Below are positions 10,582-30,037 of a DNA stretch of 64,000 bases, piece after piece. This DNA is from Pseudoalteromonas holothuriae. GTDB taxonomy: Bacteria > Pseudomonadota > Gammaproteobacteria > Enterobacterales > Alteromonadaceae. Below the pieces are notes generated by a model. That model ran no database searches and was not told the DNA's origin. It was given only the letters and a program-made list of their open reading frames with translations. The position numbers were made by a program, and so were the translations under genes. Location: assembly GCF_945859825.1 (NCBI RefSeq), contig NZ_CAMAPC010000009.1, positions 1 through 64,000 on the forward strand, written 5' to 3'. The stretch's first letter is position 1. Each line of letters opens with the position of its first letter.

Positions 10582-11867
10582 TGACGAACGTTCGTGCGCT
10601 TGCAGCAGAAACCCTATTTCAAGTTGTCGATAAAGGACAATCTCTAAGTGCTCAGCTGCCTTATGCCGCGCAAAAGCTAAGCCCAAAAGACAAAGCATTA
10701 TTACAGCAAATTTGTTACGGCGTACTTAGGTACTTACCCACTTTAGAGCATTATTGCCAACAATTATTAGATCAGCCATTAAAGGGCAAACGCCGCGTAT
10801 TCCAATTTTTACTCTATGTGGGTATGTATCAACTTCAGTATATGCGCACGCCAGAACACGCTGCAGTTGCCGAAACAGTCAATGCATTACAAAGCATGCG
10901 TGCTCCGGGCCTAAAAGGCCTAGTCAATGCGATCTTACGTACTTTTCAGCGCCAATTTAGTGAATTACAAGAAAGCGCAGCTCGAGTCTCAGTATGCCAA
11001 TATAACCACCCGGGCTGGTTTATGAAAAAACTACAAGCAGCTTACCCAGAGCATTGGCAAGATATTTTAGCGGCGAACCAAGAACAAGCCCCAATGTGGT
11101 TACGCGTCAATCGTGCCCACTACAGCGTAAATGAATACAGCGAATTACTAGATGACGCCGGTATTGAGCATAGCCTAGAGCCTCGTTTTGAAGATGGCAT
11201 TGTGTTAGATAAGCCGTGTGATGTTTATAGCTTACCAGGCTTTCGAGAAGGAGCATGCTCTGTACAAGATGCTGCCGCTCAGCTTGCTGCACGCTACTTA
11301 GACCCACAAGATAATGAGCGTATTTTAGATGCTTGCGCAGCGCCTGGGGGAAAAACTTGTCATATTTTAGAACTTGCCAAAGCAAATGTTGACGCACTTG
11401 ATGCTGATAGTGAGCGATTACTTAGAGTTGAAGATAATTTACAGCGTCTGGAACTTAAAGCAAACTGCATTCATGCCGATGCGTCAACGCCCAATGAATG
11501 GTGGGATGGACAAGCCTATGATCGTATATTGTTAGATGTACCTTGCTCAGCTACTGGTGTTATTCGCCGTCACCCAGATATAAAATGGCTAAGACGCAAC
11601 TCTGATATTGACGACTTAGCAGTGTTGCAGAAGAAAATCTTAGAAAACATCTGGCCACTGTTAAAGCCGGGCGGCACATTGATATACGCCACCTGTTCGG
11701 TCCTACCCGCCGAAAATAGTGAACAAGTAGCAAACTTTTTAGACTGCACCACTGATGCAATACACCAGCCGCTACACGAAAGTGACACGCCAACAACACC
11801 GGGGTTGCAACTACTTCCTGGGCTTAGTGATGGCTTTTACTATGCAAAAATAACAAAACAACAATAA
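10581..11867 (+). CDS. rsmB: 16S rRNA m5C967 methyltransferase
   Basis: RsmB methylates C967 of 16S rRNA. The 428-residue protein has an N-terminal NusB-like RNA-binding domain (about 1-130) and a Rossmann methyltransferase domain. The SAM loop is DACAAPGGKTC (250-260), and the two catalytic cysteines are in DVPCSATG (Cys322) and YATCSV (Cys372). The length matches E. coli RsmB (429). The ATG shares one base with the fmt stop, so translation is coupled. Confidence 0.97.
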   Translation: MTNVRALAAETLFQVVDKGQSLSAQLPYAAQKLSPKDKALLQQICYGVLRYLPTLEHYCQQLLDQPLKGKRRVFQFLLYVGMYQLQYMRTPEHAAVAETVNALQSMRAPGLKGLVNAILRTFQRQFSELQESAARVSVCQYNHPGWFMKKLQAAYPEHWQDILAANQEQAPMWLRVNRAHYSVNEYSELLDDAGIEHSLEPRFEDGIVLDKPCDVYSLPGFREGACSVQDAAAQLAARYLDPQDNERILDACAAPGGKTCHILELAKANVDALDADSERLLRVEDNLQRLELKANCIHADASTPNEWWDGQAYDRILLDVPCSATGVIRRHPDIKWLRRNSDIDDLAVLQKKILENIWPLLKPGGTLIYATCSVLPAENSEQVANFLDCTTDAIHQPLHESDTPTTPGLQLLPGLSDGFYYAKITKQQ

Positions 11868-11876
11868 GTTACCACT

Positions 11877-13253
11877 ATGAAAATCATCATCCTAGGTGCC
11901 GGCCAAGTCGGGGGAACACTAGCAGAAAACTTAGTCGGTGAACAAAATGAAATCACCGTTGTCGATATTGACGGAGATAGGCTGCGTGAACTGCAAGATA
12001 AGTACGATCTACAAGGTGTTACTGGCCATAGTGCCCATCCAGATGTACTTCGACAAGCCGGTGCTGAAGATGCGGATATGATTATCGCGGTAACCAGCTC
12101 TGATGAAGTGAATATGATAGCCTGCCAAGTGGCTTATAGTATTTTTAATACGCCCACTAAAATAGCCAGAATTCGCTCAGAGCAATATTTAAAGTACAAA
12201 GAGAAGCTGTTTCAAAATGATGATTTACCTGTTGATCATTATATTGCCCCAGAGCAATTGGTCACCAAGTATATTCGTCGATTAATAGACTACCCCGGTG
12301 CTTTACAGGTATTACAGTTTGCTGAAGGCATGCTGTCGCTGGTGGCGGTAAAAGCCTACTATGGCGGGTTATTAGTCGGGTATGCACTCTCGGCGCTTAA
12401 AGAACACATTCCCAATGTAGATACTCGAGTTGCAGCTATTTACCGCCAAGGTAAAGCCATTAAACCTCTCGGGACCACCGTGATTGAGGCCGATGATGAA
12501 ATTTTCTTCATCGCTGCAACCAAGCACATTCGAGCAGTTATGAATGAGCTACAAAAACTTGAGCGTTCATACAAAAAAATTATGATAGCCGGTGGCGGTA
12601 ACATTGGTGCGGGCTTAGCACGGTCTTTAGAGCGCAATCATAGCGTTAAGTTAATTGAACGTAACCAGCAACGTGCCTCACAGCTGTCTGAAATGCTCGA
12701 TAACACCGTAGTGTTTTGTGGTGATGCGTCAGATCAAGAGCTCTTGTCAGAAGAGCACATCGAGCAAGTTGATGTCTTTATTGCGGTCACCAATGATGAT
12801 GAAGCCAACATTATGGCTGCGATGCTAGCTAAACGTATGGGCGCGCAAAAAACCATGGTACTTATTCAGCGTGGTGCCTATGTTGACCTAGTCCAAGGAG
12901 GAGAAATAGACATTGCAATATCTCCCCAGCAAGCCACAATTTCTGCACTGTTAACGCATGTACGCCGAGGCGATATAGTGAATGTATATTCACTTCGTAA
13001 AGGGGCTGCAGAAGCTATTGAGGCAGTTGCCCATGGCGACGAAAACACCTCAAAAGTGGTCGGACGCACCATCGGCGAAATCAAACTCCCCGTCGGTACC
13101 ACAATCGGAGCCATTGTACGTGATGATGAAGTGTTAATTGCACATGACGATACATCGATACTGTCGGGCGATCACGTTATCATGTTTTTGATTGATAAAC
13201 GCCACATCAGTGTGGTCGAAAAGTTATTCCAAGTAAGCGCCCTTTTTGTTTAA
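11877..13253 (+). CDS. trkA: Trk potassium uptake regulatory subunit TrkA
   Basis: TrkA is the cytoplasmic NAD(H)/ATP-binding gating ring of the Trk K+ channel. The 458-residue protein has two tandem RCK halves, each beginning with a Rossmann fingerprint (ILGAGQVGG near residue 5 and [10 protein letters not shown] near 236) and each followed by an RCK-C domain. It is 9 bp after rsmB, so it is likely read through from def. Its membrane partner trkH is about 0.8 kb downstream on the opposite strand. Confidence 0.97.
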   Translation: MKIIILGAGQVGGTLAENLVGEQNEITVVDIDGDRLRELQDKYDLQGVTGHSAHPDVLRQAGAEDADMIIAVTSSDEVNMIACQVAYSIFNTPTKIARIRSEQYLKYKEKLFQNDDLPVDHYIAPEQLVTKYIRRLIDYPGALQVLQFAEGMLSLVAVKAYYGGLLVGYALSALKEHIPNVDTRVAAIYRQGKAIKPLGTTVIEADDEIFFIAATKHIRAVMNELQKLERSYKKIMIAGGGNIGAGLARSLERNHSVKLIERNQQRASQLSEMLDNTVVFCGDASDQELLSEEHIEQVDVFIAVTNDDEANIMAAMLAKRMGAQKTMVLIQRGAYVDLVQGGEIDIAISPQQATISALLTHVRRGDIVNVYSLRKGAAEAIEAVAHGDENTSKVVGRTIGEIKLPVGTTIGAIVRDDEVLIAHDDTSILSGDHVIMFLIDKRHISVVEKLFQVSALFV

Positions 13254-13257
13254 TAGC

Positions 13258-13935
13258 CTACTTGTCATGCAGTGCCGACAAATCAATGAGGCACTGCTGC
13301 ATCAGAGCCTCTACTTTACCTTCATCAGCAATTAGCTTAATGCCAAGTAATAACGCATCATCTTGATAAGTCGTGCTACATATTTCTCCCTGAAGGCGAG
13401 TCTCTTGTTTTTTCTTATCAGCAATGACCACATGACATGATTGACCATTGAGTTTTGGTAAGTCAACCTTAGAGCCCAAAACACTAAACAATAAGCCCGT
13501 ATGAGATATATCTTTAATTACGCCATCAAGGTTAGTGTTATCGGTTGCTAAAGTGGCGGGGATCAAGGTAGGTATACGTATTTGATGTCGTAAGCTTTGA
13601 CTTTGAACTTGTTGTGGGGGGTAAAGAAAAATCAACTTCGTTGGAGTATAGGCGACGGCTTTAACATCCGTTTTAAACGCAATAATTTGCCCATCGCTAT
13701 GATCAGCCACAGCACGCACAATCACAGAAGCCCCTTCTTTGACATGTTCAGCCGCTTTACCCAACAGCTTTTGGTTTGGATAATTTAAAATTATATACTG
13801 CCCCTCCAGATAGCCGATAAACTCCGTTTTTACTCGCTTAGAATTCGCGGCCATGAGAATTTCAAGATCAACAACATTGCCCACCGAAATCAGCTCAATT
13901 TTTTGATAACCAGAAGAGGACTTATTTTTAAACAT
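13258..13935 (-). CDS. PilZ-domain c-di-GMP-binding protein with YcgR-like N-terminal domain
   Basis: The 225-residue protein has an N-terminal beta-rich domain like the flagellar-brake domain (about 12-110), then a PilZ domain. The c-di-GMP signature is complete: R116-HQI-R120 (RxxxR) and D142-I-S144-HT-G147 (D/NxSxxG). YcgR-type proteins slow flagellar rotation or change motility when c-di-GMP rises; that role is inferred here. It converges on trkA with a 4-bp gap. An EAL phosphodiesterase (42833-43600) elsewhere in the window could act on the same second messenger, but nothing links the two directly. Confidence 0.88.
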   Translation of the reverse strand: MFKNKSSSGYQKIELISVGNVVDLEILMAANSKRVKTEFIGYLEGQYIILNYPNQKLLGKAAEHVKEGASVIVRAVADHSDGQIIAFKTDVKAVAYTPTKLIFLYPPQQVQSQSLRHQIRIPTLIPATLATDNTNLDGVIKDISHTGLLFSVLGSKVDLPKLNGQSCHVVIADKKKQETRLQGEICSTTYQDDALLLGIKLIADEGKVEALMQQCLIDLSALHDK

Positions 13936-14060
13936 AGAGATAACCTATACATGTCTAGGCTATAGCAGATTAAGCTTAGAACAGATTAAGAATTGTAATT
14001 ATTGATTATAGCCGCATTTAAAAACACTAAATACGGCAATATCAATAATTAGACTACCAC

Positions 14061-15512
14061 TTAGCCACGCCAAAATGTAGGGGTAAACAGTACTAAAAGT
14101 GTGAATATTTCTAACCGACCAAAGACCATCGCTAAAGTTAAAATCCACTTAGCAGCATCAGTAATATCACCATAATGCGCTGCCACGGCGCCCAGACCAG
14201 GCCCTAAATTATTTAAGCATGCCGCAGTGGCAGAAAACGCGGTAATATTATCAAGCCCTGTGCCCAGTAAAGCTATCATGATAATAACAAATACCAACGC
14301 ATAGGCTGAAAAGAACCCCCAAACTGCTTCCACTACTCTATCAGGCAATGCTTTTCGGCCAAGCTTAATGGAATAAATTGCACGAGGGTGGACCAAGCGA
14401 TTAAGCTCTCGAACGCCTTGCAAATAAAGTAAAAAGACCCTAACGACCTTCATTCCCCCACCTGTTGAGCCAGCACATCCACCTATAAAACTTGAAAAAA
14501 TAAGTAAGATAGGTAAAAACAATGGCCAAGCAGAGAAGTTATCAGTGGCAAACCCTGCGGTCGTGCTAATTGAAACAGATTGAAATAAGGCTTGATCTAA
14601 GGTCTCATCGCCATTGCTGTAAACCTGATTGGAAGAGAGCACCGCAAAACAAATCACCACTAGCGCCAGCTGAATAAGTAAAAACACTTTAAACTCTGGA
14701 TCTCGAAGGTATGCTCTGACGTTACGACTTGATACCGCAGCGTAATGCAAAGAAAAGTTAATGCCGGCAATTAATAAAAACAACACACATATAAAATTAA
14801 TCGCAGGGCTATCAAAGTGCCCCATAGAAGCATCATAGGTAGAAAACCCACCAATCGCAATCGTCGAAAAGGCATGGCATATCGCATCAAACCAGCCCAT
14901 ACCTGCTATCCAATAAGCAATCGAACAAGTAGCAGTTAACGATACATAGATATACCATAGATGCTTTGCTGTATCGGCTATTCGCGGCGTCATTTTAGAA
15001 TCTTTAACGGGCCCAGGTGTTTCAGCACGATATAACTGCATACCACCGACACCGAGCATCGGTAGCACCGCCACCGCCAAAACGATGATCCCCATACCAC
15101 CTAACCATTGCAACTGTTGGCGATAGAATAAGACCGATTTAGGTAAATACTCAATACCCGTTAACACGGTTGCCCCAGTTGTGGTGAGCCCAGAAAAAGC
15201 CTCAAATACGGCATCTGCAAGAGATAAATTAGGTGATTGTAAAAAAATAAGAGGTACCGCAGCAAAAAAACCCAGTACTAACCAAAATAAAACCACAATC
15301 AAAAAGCCTTCTCTGGCTTTGAGATCTCCATTTTCTTTTCGGTTTGGATAATAAGCCATTAAGCCAATTATGATGCTAAACACAAAAGCCAAAACAAATG
15401 GCACCCCGCCACCATCTTTATAAATTAAAGACACCAACGCCGGAGGCACCATGGTGATACTAAATAGTGCGACCAATTGGCCAAGTATTTTTATTATGGT
15501 ACGAAATTGCAT
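14061..15512 (-). CDS. trkH: Trk potassium uptake transmembrane subunit TrkH
   Basis: TrkH is the K+-conducting membrane subunit that works with TrkA. The 483-residue protein matches the E. coli length and is hydrophobic throughout. The four pore-loop selectivity segments are visible as TTGATVLTG, AIGGFSTYD, TTAGFATDN and a loop near LNNLGPGLG. The intracellular gate segment GGCAGSTGGGMKVVR is also present. It lies 48 bp downstream of yigZ on the same strand, as in E. coli pepQ-yigZ-trkH. Confidence 0.97.
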   Translation of the reverse strand: MQFRTIIKILGQLVALFSITMVPPALVSLIYKDGGGVPFVLAFVFSIIIGLMAYYPNRKENGDLKAREGFLIVVLFWLVLGFFAAVPLIFLQSPNLSLADAVFEAFSGLTTTGATVLTGIEYLPKSVLFYRQQLQWLGGMGIIVLAVAVLPMLGVGGMQLYRAETPGPVKDSKMTPRIADTAKHLWYIYVSLTATCSIAYWIAGMGWFDAICHAFSTIAIGGFSTYDASMGHFDSPAINFICVLFLLIAGINFSLHYAAVSSRNVRAYLRDPEFKVFLLIQLALVVICFAVLSSNQVYSNGDETLDQALFQSVSISTTAGFATDNFSAWPLFLPILLIFSSFIGGCAGSTGGGMKVVRVFLLYLQGVRELNRLVHPRAIYSIKLGRKALPDRVVEAVWGFFSAYALVFVIIMIALLGTGLDNITAFSATAACLNNLGPGLGAVAAHYGDITDAAKWILTLAMVFGRLEIFTLLVLFTPTFWRG

Positions 15513-15560
15513 GCCGCTTTTCGCTTATCAGTCATTTAAAGTTATAGAATGTTGATTGTC

Positions 15561-16175
15561 TTACGCTTTGATTTTTAACTCAACCACACCGTGCGTTAAA
15601 TCTAAAATTTCTTGGCATGCTTGTTCAGCTTGCCGAAGATCAATTTCAATGCGCCAATCTATACATGCCCCGTACTGTTTATCCAAATTTAGCACCGTAA
15701 AGTGGGTATTGAGGTGCTGCTCAATCACCCCTTGTAGAGCGTAGTCTGAATTGCCAACTAGGTAGGTTGCGGGAATTTTCAAACTCGTCTGTAATTGTGC
15801 CAGAGCATTATTAAGCGTACCGCCATATGCACGTACTAAACCACCAGTGCCCAGTTTGATGCCACCAAAGTAGCGTGTAGTGACTGCCGTTACCTCTCCA
15901 AGCCCGGAACCTACCAATACATTTAACATTGGTTTACCTGCCGTACCATTTGGCTCTCCATCGTCCGAAAAGCCATAGACATGACTACCACCTGGTTGCC
16001 CAGCAACATGCGCCCAACAATTATGTCTTGCGTCTGGGTATTGGTCATTAACATGTTTAATAAAAGCTTTAGCATCCTCAATATTCGGCGTATGGGCCAG
16101 ATGAACGATGAAGGTGCTTTTTTTTATTTCTTCGTGGTAGCTCACAGATGCAGCGGGGATTTGGTATTCAGACAT
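15561..16175 (-). CDS. yigZ: YigZ/IMPACT family protein
   Basis: The 204-residue protein has the N-terminal UPF0029/IMPACT domain (about 15-125) with the signature TRYFGGIKLGTGGLVRAYG and the preceding DDGEPNGTAGKP, followed by a small ferredoxin-like C-terminal domain. The bacterial biochemical role is not settled; eukaryotic IMPACT affects GCN2 signalling. It sits between pepQ (66 bp upstream) and trkH, the same order as E. coli, and is probably co-transcribed with both. Confidence 0.93.
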   Translation of the reverse strand: MSEYQIPAASVSYHEEIKKSTFIVHLAHTPNIEDAKAFIKHVNDQYPDARHNCWAHVAGQPGGSHVYGFSDDGEPNGTAGKPMLNVLVGSGLGEVTAVTTRYFGGIKLGTGGLVRAYGGTLNNALAQLQTSLKIPATYLVGNSDYALQGVIEQHLNTHFTVLNLDKQYGACIDWRIEIDLRQAEQACQEILDLTHGVVELKIKA

Positions 16176-16241
16176 GAATCATTTAACACCTTACAAACAA
16201 AAAAGGGAGCCTTATGCTCCCCTCAATCATACACCGAGAGC

Positions 16242-19576
<3,335 letters not shown>

Positions 19577-19812
19577 AATGACCTTCAAATCGTTAATTGT
19601 CTTAAAACGTGCAAGACGGGCGTTTAAAATACGCCTACCCTTACAACCCAACTTACCAAGCAAAACCCGCAAACACTGGCTAGGCTGTAAGTTTATAAAA
19701 AGAGACTTAGCCACCATATCACCAAAGCGGACAATTTTTAAGATATGGGTAAACGCTGAGTAAATTTTTCATTGCATTTTTCATTTAAAGCAGCCAAACT
19801 GGGTGAAATAGC

Positions 19813-19829
19813 AACTCATCGTACCAGTG
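19813..19829 (-). promoter_or_regulatory. Candidate FadR operator upstream of fadBA
   Basis: Read on the minus strand, the 17 bases contain CTGGTACGA, identical to the core of the E. coli fadB FadR operator, and end in GTT as in the FadR consensus. About 11 of 16 defined consensus positions agree. It lies 22-38 bp upstream of the fadB ATG, where binding would block transcription. This is pattern recognition only; whether this genome encodes FadR cannot be seen here. Confidence 0.45.
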
Positions 19830-19850
19830 TAATTACACGGGAGAACAAGC

Positions 19851-23193
<3,343 letters not shown>

Positions 23194-23225
23194 CACCCCC
23201 TTGTAACCCAATTCAACTTGGTGAC

Positions 23226-23260
23226 AAAGGTAAAGTGATTAGTCGCTTTACCTTTTTTCT
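23226..23260 (+). terminator. Terminator of fadBA
   Basis: A perfect 10-bp stem, AAAGGTAAAG (23226-23235) with CTTTACCTTT (23246-23255), encloses a 10-base loop and runs into a T-rich tract. It lies 33 bp after the fadA stop. Confidence 0.85.
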
Positions 23261-23349
23261 TGTGTTTTTTTCAGCATCGGTTTATTTGTATCGTTACTGT
23301 GGTTAAAATAGCAAACTAATTTATCAACTTAATGTGAAGTGACCAAGGT

Positions 23350-23589
23350 ATGCCATTTTCTAATCCTGATCATACACTCGATGCACTTGGGCTACGCTGC
23401 CCAGAGCCTGTTATGATGATCCGTGGTATGGTCCGTAAGATGGAGCAAGGAGAAACGCTGCTCATTATTGCAGATGACCCATCGACCACTCGCGACATTC
23501 CAAGTTTCTGTGAATTTATGGATCACACACTATTAGCTAAAGAAATCGCACAGGCCCCTTTTCGATATGTATTGAAAAAAGGCCGTTGA
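23350..23589 (+). CDS. tusA: Sulfurtransferase TusA
   Basis: TusA accepts persulfide sulfur from IscS and passes it to the TusBCD relay for 2-thiouridine in tRNA. The 79-residue length is standard (E. coli 81), and the signature [14 protein letters not shown] carries the catalytic Cys17. The downstream [16 protein letters not shown] is also family-typical. It has its own short upstream region after the fadA terminator, and its stop abuts the stop of the convergent lipoprotein gene with no gap. Confidence 0.96.
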   Translation: MPFSNPDHTLDALGLRCPEPVMMIRGMVRKMEQGETLLIIADDPSTTRDIPSFCEFMDHTLLAKEIAQAPFRYVLKKGR

Positions 23590-24039
23590 TTAGTAGCTCA
23601 TGTTAATTGTTACTGTCGGTGACTGATTATCTCTATAATCAAAAGTAATAACGTACCAGCCTTTTTTATTTGGCATAAAAGTAAAGTAATTATAGAGGGC
23701 ATTACAATCGGCCAATTGGGCTTGACCAAGTTTTAATGCTCCTTGTACTTTGTAACCACAGTTATATCCCTTACTCCATTGCTCATCAGCAATTTTAAAT
23801 TCATACACTTTGCCCGGCGTCATAAATTTAGCTTTTACGGTATAAATCCCCGCACTCTGCTCCTTTAATATATAATGAGGTTCAAAGTCCCATAATGTAA
23901 AGTCACCGCGTAAATACATAGTACGCTCAAGAGTGCCTAGATTGATAACTTCACTGCCTGAGCCGCTTTTTACACTCACCTGACTTGAGCAAGCTGACAA
24001 ACATAGTACTGACAACACAGCCATAATGTGCTTTTTCAT
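23590..24039 (-). CDS. Predicted lipoprotein with a pullulanase-like early-set domain
   Basis: The 149-residue protein begins with a lipoprotein signal peptide whose lipobox LSAC ends at Cys17. The mature part (about 35-149) resembles the early-set/CBM48-like module next to bacterial pullulanases: YLRGDFTLWDF, then GKVYEFKIADEQWSKGYNCG. That module often contacts alpha-glucans, but this protein has no catalytic domain and no glycan locus beside it. Glucan binding is therefore a guess; the membrane-anchored single module is what is seen. Confidence 0.7.
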   Translation of the reverse strand: MKKHIMAVLSVLCLSACSSQVSVKSGSGSEVINLGTLERTMYLRGDFTLWDFEPHYILKEQSAGIYTVKAKFMTPGKVYEFKIADEQWSKGYNCGYKVQGALKLGQAQLADCNALYNYFTFMPNKKGWYVITFDYRDNQSPTVTINMSY

Positions 24040-24181
24040 AATCGCTACTCCAAAAATATCAACCCAGACTATATTTTAATTAGTGAATACTTGCTTACGC
24101 AATAAACCTTATTGGCCTGCCATAAATCACTTATACCAAATTCCAGATGAAATAAATAATACCAATTTCGATAGATAAATG

Positions 24182-24263
24182 GCTTAGTAGCTAAGCAAAA
24201 ATTACGGTATGTAATTATTCTACTTGAGTAATTTTTAACGTAGTTAATAAGTCGCTTAGCTAA
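24182..24263. repeat. Nested inverted-repeat intergenic element
   Basis: CTAAGC (24191-24196) pairs with GCTTAG (24254-24259), and inside them AAAAATTAC (24197-24205) pairs with GTAATTTTT (24228-24236). A small GCTTAG-TAG-CTAAGC stem (24182-24196) lies at the left end. Just upstream are two TATACCAA/ATACCAATT motifs (24132 and 24158), a sequence also seen at 57378. It looks like a dispersed non-coding repeat. The rest of 24040-24269 is AT-rich and includes the lipoprotein promoter region. Confidence 0.5.
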
Positions 24264-24269
24264 ACAAAA

Positions 24270-24292
24270 AAAGCCAGCATGATGCTGGCTTT
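24270..24292 (-). terminator. Terminator of glyQS
   Basis: AAAGCCAGC and GCTGGCTTT form a stem around ATGAT (24270-24292), followed on the minus strand by a run of T residues (plus-strand A run 24264-24272). It lies 17 bp beyond the glyS stop. Confidence 0.8.
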
Positions 24293-24309
24293 ATTACATC
24301 GAGTTTTAA

Positions 24310-26382
24310 TTATTTCTGTAATACTGAAATATCAGCCGTATTCAAAAACAAACTACTGAGTTGACTTAATAATGCTAAACGATTTTGTTTCACCGCTTCG
24401 TCATCAGCCATTACCATTACATTATCAAAGAAACTATCAACTGCATCTCGTAAACTAGCCAATCGTGTTAGTGCTTGCTGATAGTCACCTTTGGCATAGA
24501 TTGGCGCTAATTCAGCGCTTAGCTGAGCAACCTGCTCCGCCAATACCTTTTCAGCCTCTTCGCTTAATAATGCTTGATTAACTTGTGAGTCATCAGATGT
24601 GACATTGTTCTTAGCAAGAATATTATTAACACGTTTATTTGCTGCAGCTAATGCATCTGCTTGTGGTAACGAGCGGAAGTGACTCACCGCTTTTACGCGA
24701 CGATCAAAATCTACCGGTGAAGTTGGACGACGAGCAAGCACCGCTTGAATAACGTCAACGCTAATACCTTCATCTTGATACCAAGCTCGAAAACGACCAA
24801 GCATAAACTCCAGTACATCATCAGCGACCTTGTCATTACTGATCTTATCAGCAAATAAACTTTGCGCTTTAGCAACAATATCATTGATATCCAATGCTAG
24901 CTTTTTTTCAACCATAATACGTAATGCACCGATCGCTGCACGACGTAAAGCAAATGGGTCTTTATCGCCTTTTGGCGCTTGGCCAATACCAAAAATGCCG
25001 ACTAAGGAATCAAACTTATCAGCCAGTGCAACTGCATAGCTAATTGGATTTGAAGGTAAGTCATCACCAGCAAAACGTGGCATATACTGCTCATTTTGTG
25101 CCAATGCCACATCTTCAGCTTCACCATCGATGCGTGCATAATGCATCCCCATTACACCCTGTACATCAGTAAACTCCATTACCATTTCAGTCATCAAATC
25201 GGTTTTACTGAGTAAACCTGCACGCTCAGCCAACACTTTATCTGCACCAACTTGCTCAGCAATGTAACCTGCCAATGCCGCAATACGCTCAGATTTGTCT
25301 TTGAGTGTACCCAGTTGCTTTTGGAATAGTACCGACTCTAGTGATGCTAAACGACTTTCCAGCGTTTTCTTCTTATCTGTTTCAAAGAAGAACTGTGCAT
25401 CCGCTAAACGAGGGCGTACAACTTTTTCGTTACCAGAGATAACCACGCTTGGATCTTTACTTTCAATGTTAGAAACAAACAAAAACTTGTTGATCAAGTT
25501 GCCTTTTTCATCCAGCAATGGAAAGTATTTTTGGTCGTCTTTCATTGTGTAAATAAGCGCTTCATCTGGCACGTCCAAAAACGCTTCTTCAAATGATGCC
25601 GTTAACGTCACAGGCCATTCAACCAATGAAGTTACCTCTTCAAGTAAGTCTTCATCCATGGCAACTTTTGCATTTACTTTTGCTGCAGCGGCTTCAATTT
25701 GTTCTCTAATTAGTTGCTTACGTACTTCGTAATCAGCAATAACATAGGCACCTTTTAGCACCTCAAACACTTCATCAGCATGTGCTACAGTAACACGCTC
25801 TGGATGATGAAAGCGATGACCTTGCAGTTGGTTGCCGATCTGTTTGCCTAACACCTCACCTGAAATCTGCAGGCTGCCAAGTAATGCCGCCACGGTGTGA
25901 ACTGGGCGAATAAATTGTGTTTTATTTGCACCCCAGCGCATTGGCTTAGGAATAGGTAATTTTGCCAAAGCCTTATTTATCACTTCGCCAAGTAGTTCAC
26001 TTGCTTGCTGACCTTTAACCGTAGCGCGATGCATCAACCATGCACCTTTATCTGTTTCTAAGGTTTGTGCTTGAGATACCTCAATACCACAACCACGCGC
26101 CCAACCCTGAGCCGCTTTGGTCGGGTTGCCATCTGCGTCAAATGCAGCTTTCGTTGCGGGGCCTCTTTTTTCAACAACTTTATCTTGCTGCTGTGTTTCA
26201 AGCGCCTTTACCGTTAACCCTAAACGACGTGGCGAGGCATACCATTTAATGGCTTGATAACTCAATTCTAAACCCGCAAGCTCATTAGCCATATTATCGG
26301 CAAATGCCTCAGCAAGTTTTCGTAAAGCTTTTGGTGGTAACTCTTCAGTACCAATTTCTACTAATAGGTTTTCAGTCAACAT
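24310..26382 (-). CDS. glyS: Glycyl-tRNA synthetase beta subunit
   Basis: GlyS is the tRNA-recognising subunit of the bacterial alpha2beta2 glycyl-tRNA synthetase. The 690 residues match E. coli (689). The N-terminus ([22 protein letters not shown]) and the segment [12 protein letters not shown] are characteristic. An HD-like middle region and a C-terminal anticodon-binding domain (DALRI-type, [21 protein letters not shown]) follow. It starts two bases after the glyQ stop in the same operon. Confidence 0.98.
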   Translation of the reverse strand: MLTENLLVEIGTEELPPKALRKLAEAFADNMANELAGLELSYQAIKWYASPRRLGLTVKALETQQQDKVVEKRGPATKAAFDADGNPTKAAQGWARGCGIEVSQAQTLETDKGAWLMHRATVKGQQASELLGEVINKALAKLPIPKPMRWGANKTQFIRPVHTVAALLGSLQISGEVLGKQIGNQLQGHRFHHPERVTVAHADEVFEVLKGAYVIADYEVRKQLIREQIEAAAAKVNAKVAMDEDLLEEVTSLVEWPVTLTASFEEAFLDVPDEALIYTMKDDQKYFPLLDEKGNLINKFLFVSNIESKDPSVVISGNEKVVRPRLADAQFFFETDKKKTLESRLASLESVLFQKQLGTLKDKSERIAALAGYIAEQVGADKVLAERAGLLSKTDLMTEMVMEFTDVQGVMGMHYARIDGEAEDVALAQNEQYMPRFAGDDLPSNPISYAVALADKFDSLVGIFGIGQAPKGDKDPFALRRAAIGALRIMVEKKLALDINDIVAKAQSLFADKISNDKVADDVLEFMLGRFRAWYQDEGISVDVIQAVLARRPTSPVDFDRRVKAVSHFRSLPQADALAAANKRVNNILAKNNVTSDDSQVNQALLSEEAEKVLAEQVAQLSAELAPIYAKGDYQQALTRLASLRDAVDSFFDNVMVMADDEAVKQNRLALLSQLSSLFLNTADISVLQK

Positions 26383-26384
26383 GC

Positions 26385-27284
26385 TTAATCCTTACAAAGC
26401 GGGAAACCAAGGGCTTCACGAGCATCATAATATGCCTGTGCACAAGCTTTAGATAATGCACGTACACGTAAAATATAGCGCTGGCGTTCAGTTACTGAGA
26501 TAGCATGTCGCGCATCGAGTAAATTAAAGGCATGTGATGCTTTCATTACTTGCTCATAGGCTGGAAGAGGTAAGCTGGCCTCTATTAGCTTTTGGCTTTC
26601 TTTTTCGCATTGGTCAAACTGCAAAAATAATGCATCTACATCAGCATGCTCGAAGTTGTAAGTCGATTGCTCTACTTCGTTTTGATGGAACACGTCACCG
26701 TATGTCACCCGTCCCATAGGACCATCCGTCCATATTAAGTCATAGATACTATCTACACCTTGTATATACATGGCTAAACGTTCTAGTCCATAGGTGATCT
26801 CACCGGTTACTGGCGCACACTCTAAGCCACCAACCTGCTGAAAGTAGGTAAACTGCGTTATCTCCATGCCATTAAGCCACACTTCCCAGCCCAAACCCCA
26901 AGCACCCAGAGTTGGCGATTCCCAGTTATCTTCAACAAAACGCACTTCATGCGTTAAGGTATCAATACCCATAGCCGCCAAAGAGCCAAGGTAAAGCTCT
27001 TGAATATTCTCTGGTGATGGCTTAAGAACAACTTGAAACTGGTAGTACTGCTGCAAGCGGTTAGGGTTTTCGCCGTAGCGACCATCTGTAGGGCGACGAC
27101 ATGGTTGAACATACGCACTCGACATTGGTTCTGGACCAATCGACTTTAAGAATGTCAGAGGGTGAAATGTCCCTGCTCCAACTTCCATATCTAAAGGCTG
27201 TGCAATTACACAACCTTGCTGTGCCCAATAATCCTGTAAAGCCAGGATCAACCCTTGAAAGGTTTTTACGTCATATTTTTGCAT
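26385..27284 (-). CDS. glyQ: Glycyl-tRNA synthetase alpha subunit
   Basis: GlyQ is the class II catalytic subunit that forms glycyl-adenylate. The 299-residue protein begins [20 protein letters not shown], which aligns with E. coli GlyQ (303). It contains [30 protein letters not shown] and [17 protein letters not shown] place the start at 27284; a frame open to 27353 adds 23 residues with no family support. It is first in the glyQS operon. Confidence 0.97.
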   Translation of the reverse strand: MQKYDVKTFQGLILALQDYWAQQGCVIAQPLDMEVGAGTFHPLTFLKSIGPEPMSSAYVQPCRRPTDGRYGENPNRLQQYYQFQVVLKPSPENIQELYLGSLAAMGIDTLTHEVRFVEDNWESPTLGAWGLGWEVWLNGMEITQFTYFQQVGGLECAPVTGEITYGLERLAMYIQGVDSIYDLIWTDGPMGRVTYGDVFHQNEVEQSTYNFEHADVDALFLQFDQCEKESQKLIEASLPLPAYEQVMKASHAFNLLDARHAISVTERQRYILRVRALSKACAQAYYDAREALGFPLCKD

Positions 27285-27557
27285 AGTTGGCTTAATTATA
27301 ATTAGGATCTTTATTGCCCTTACTACAGGCGATATGTAAATACGCGCCAGCAAGGAATAAATAATGATTGAAAATTATGCTCAGTATACCGCGAGCAGTG
27401 TCACGTTTTAAGCGCTAAAGTGCAAAAAAGCCATTAAATACACCTCTTTTACACTGTTTTTATTGATTAGAGCGTAGGAAACTTTAAGACTTCATTATTA
27501 AAATCTACTAATGAATTTAGCTCACTCACTTTATAAGTGATTTTTTGTGCTGAAAAT
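27285..27557. other. Intergenic region upstream of glyQ
   Basis: About 270 AT-rich bases lie between the glyQ start and the gyrB terminator. The minus strand has a -10-like TATACT (plus-strand 27383-27388), but I do not see a convincing -35 at the right distance. No T-box is expected in this lineage and none is evident. No gene is seen here. Confidence 0.5.
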
Positions 27558-27584
27558 AAAAAAGCAGCTAATCGCTGCTTTTTT
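27558..27584 (-). terminator. Terminator of the gyrB operon
   Basis: A perfect 11-bp stem, AAAAAAGCAGC (27558-27568) with GCTGCTTTTTT (27574-27584), surrounds a 5-base loop. The T run lies at the 3' end when read on the minus strand. It begins 18 bp after the gyrB stop. Confidence 0.85.
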
Positions 27585-27601
27585 AATATTAATAATCTGC
27601 T

Positions 27602-30037
<2,436 letters not shown>

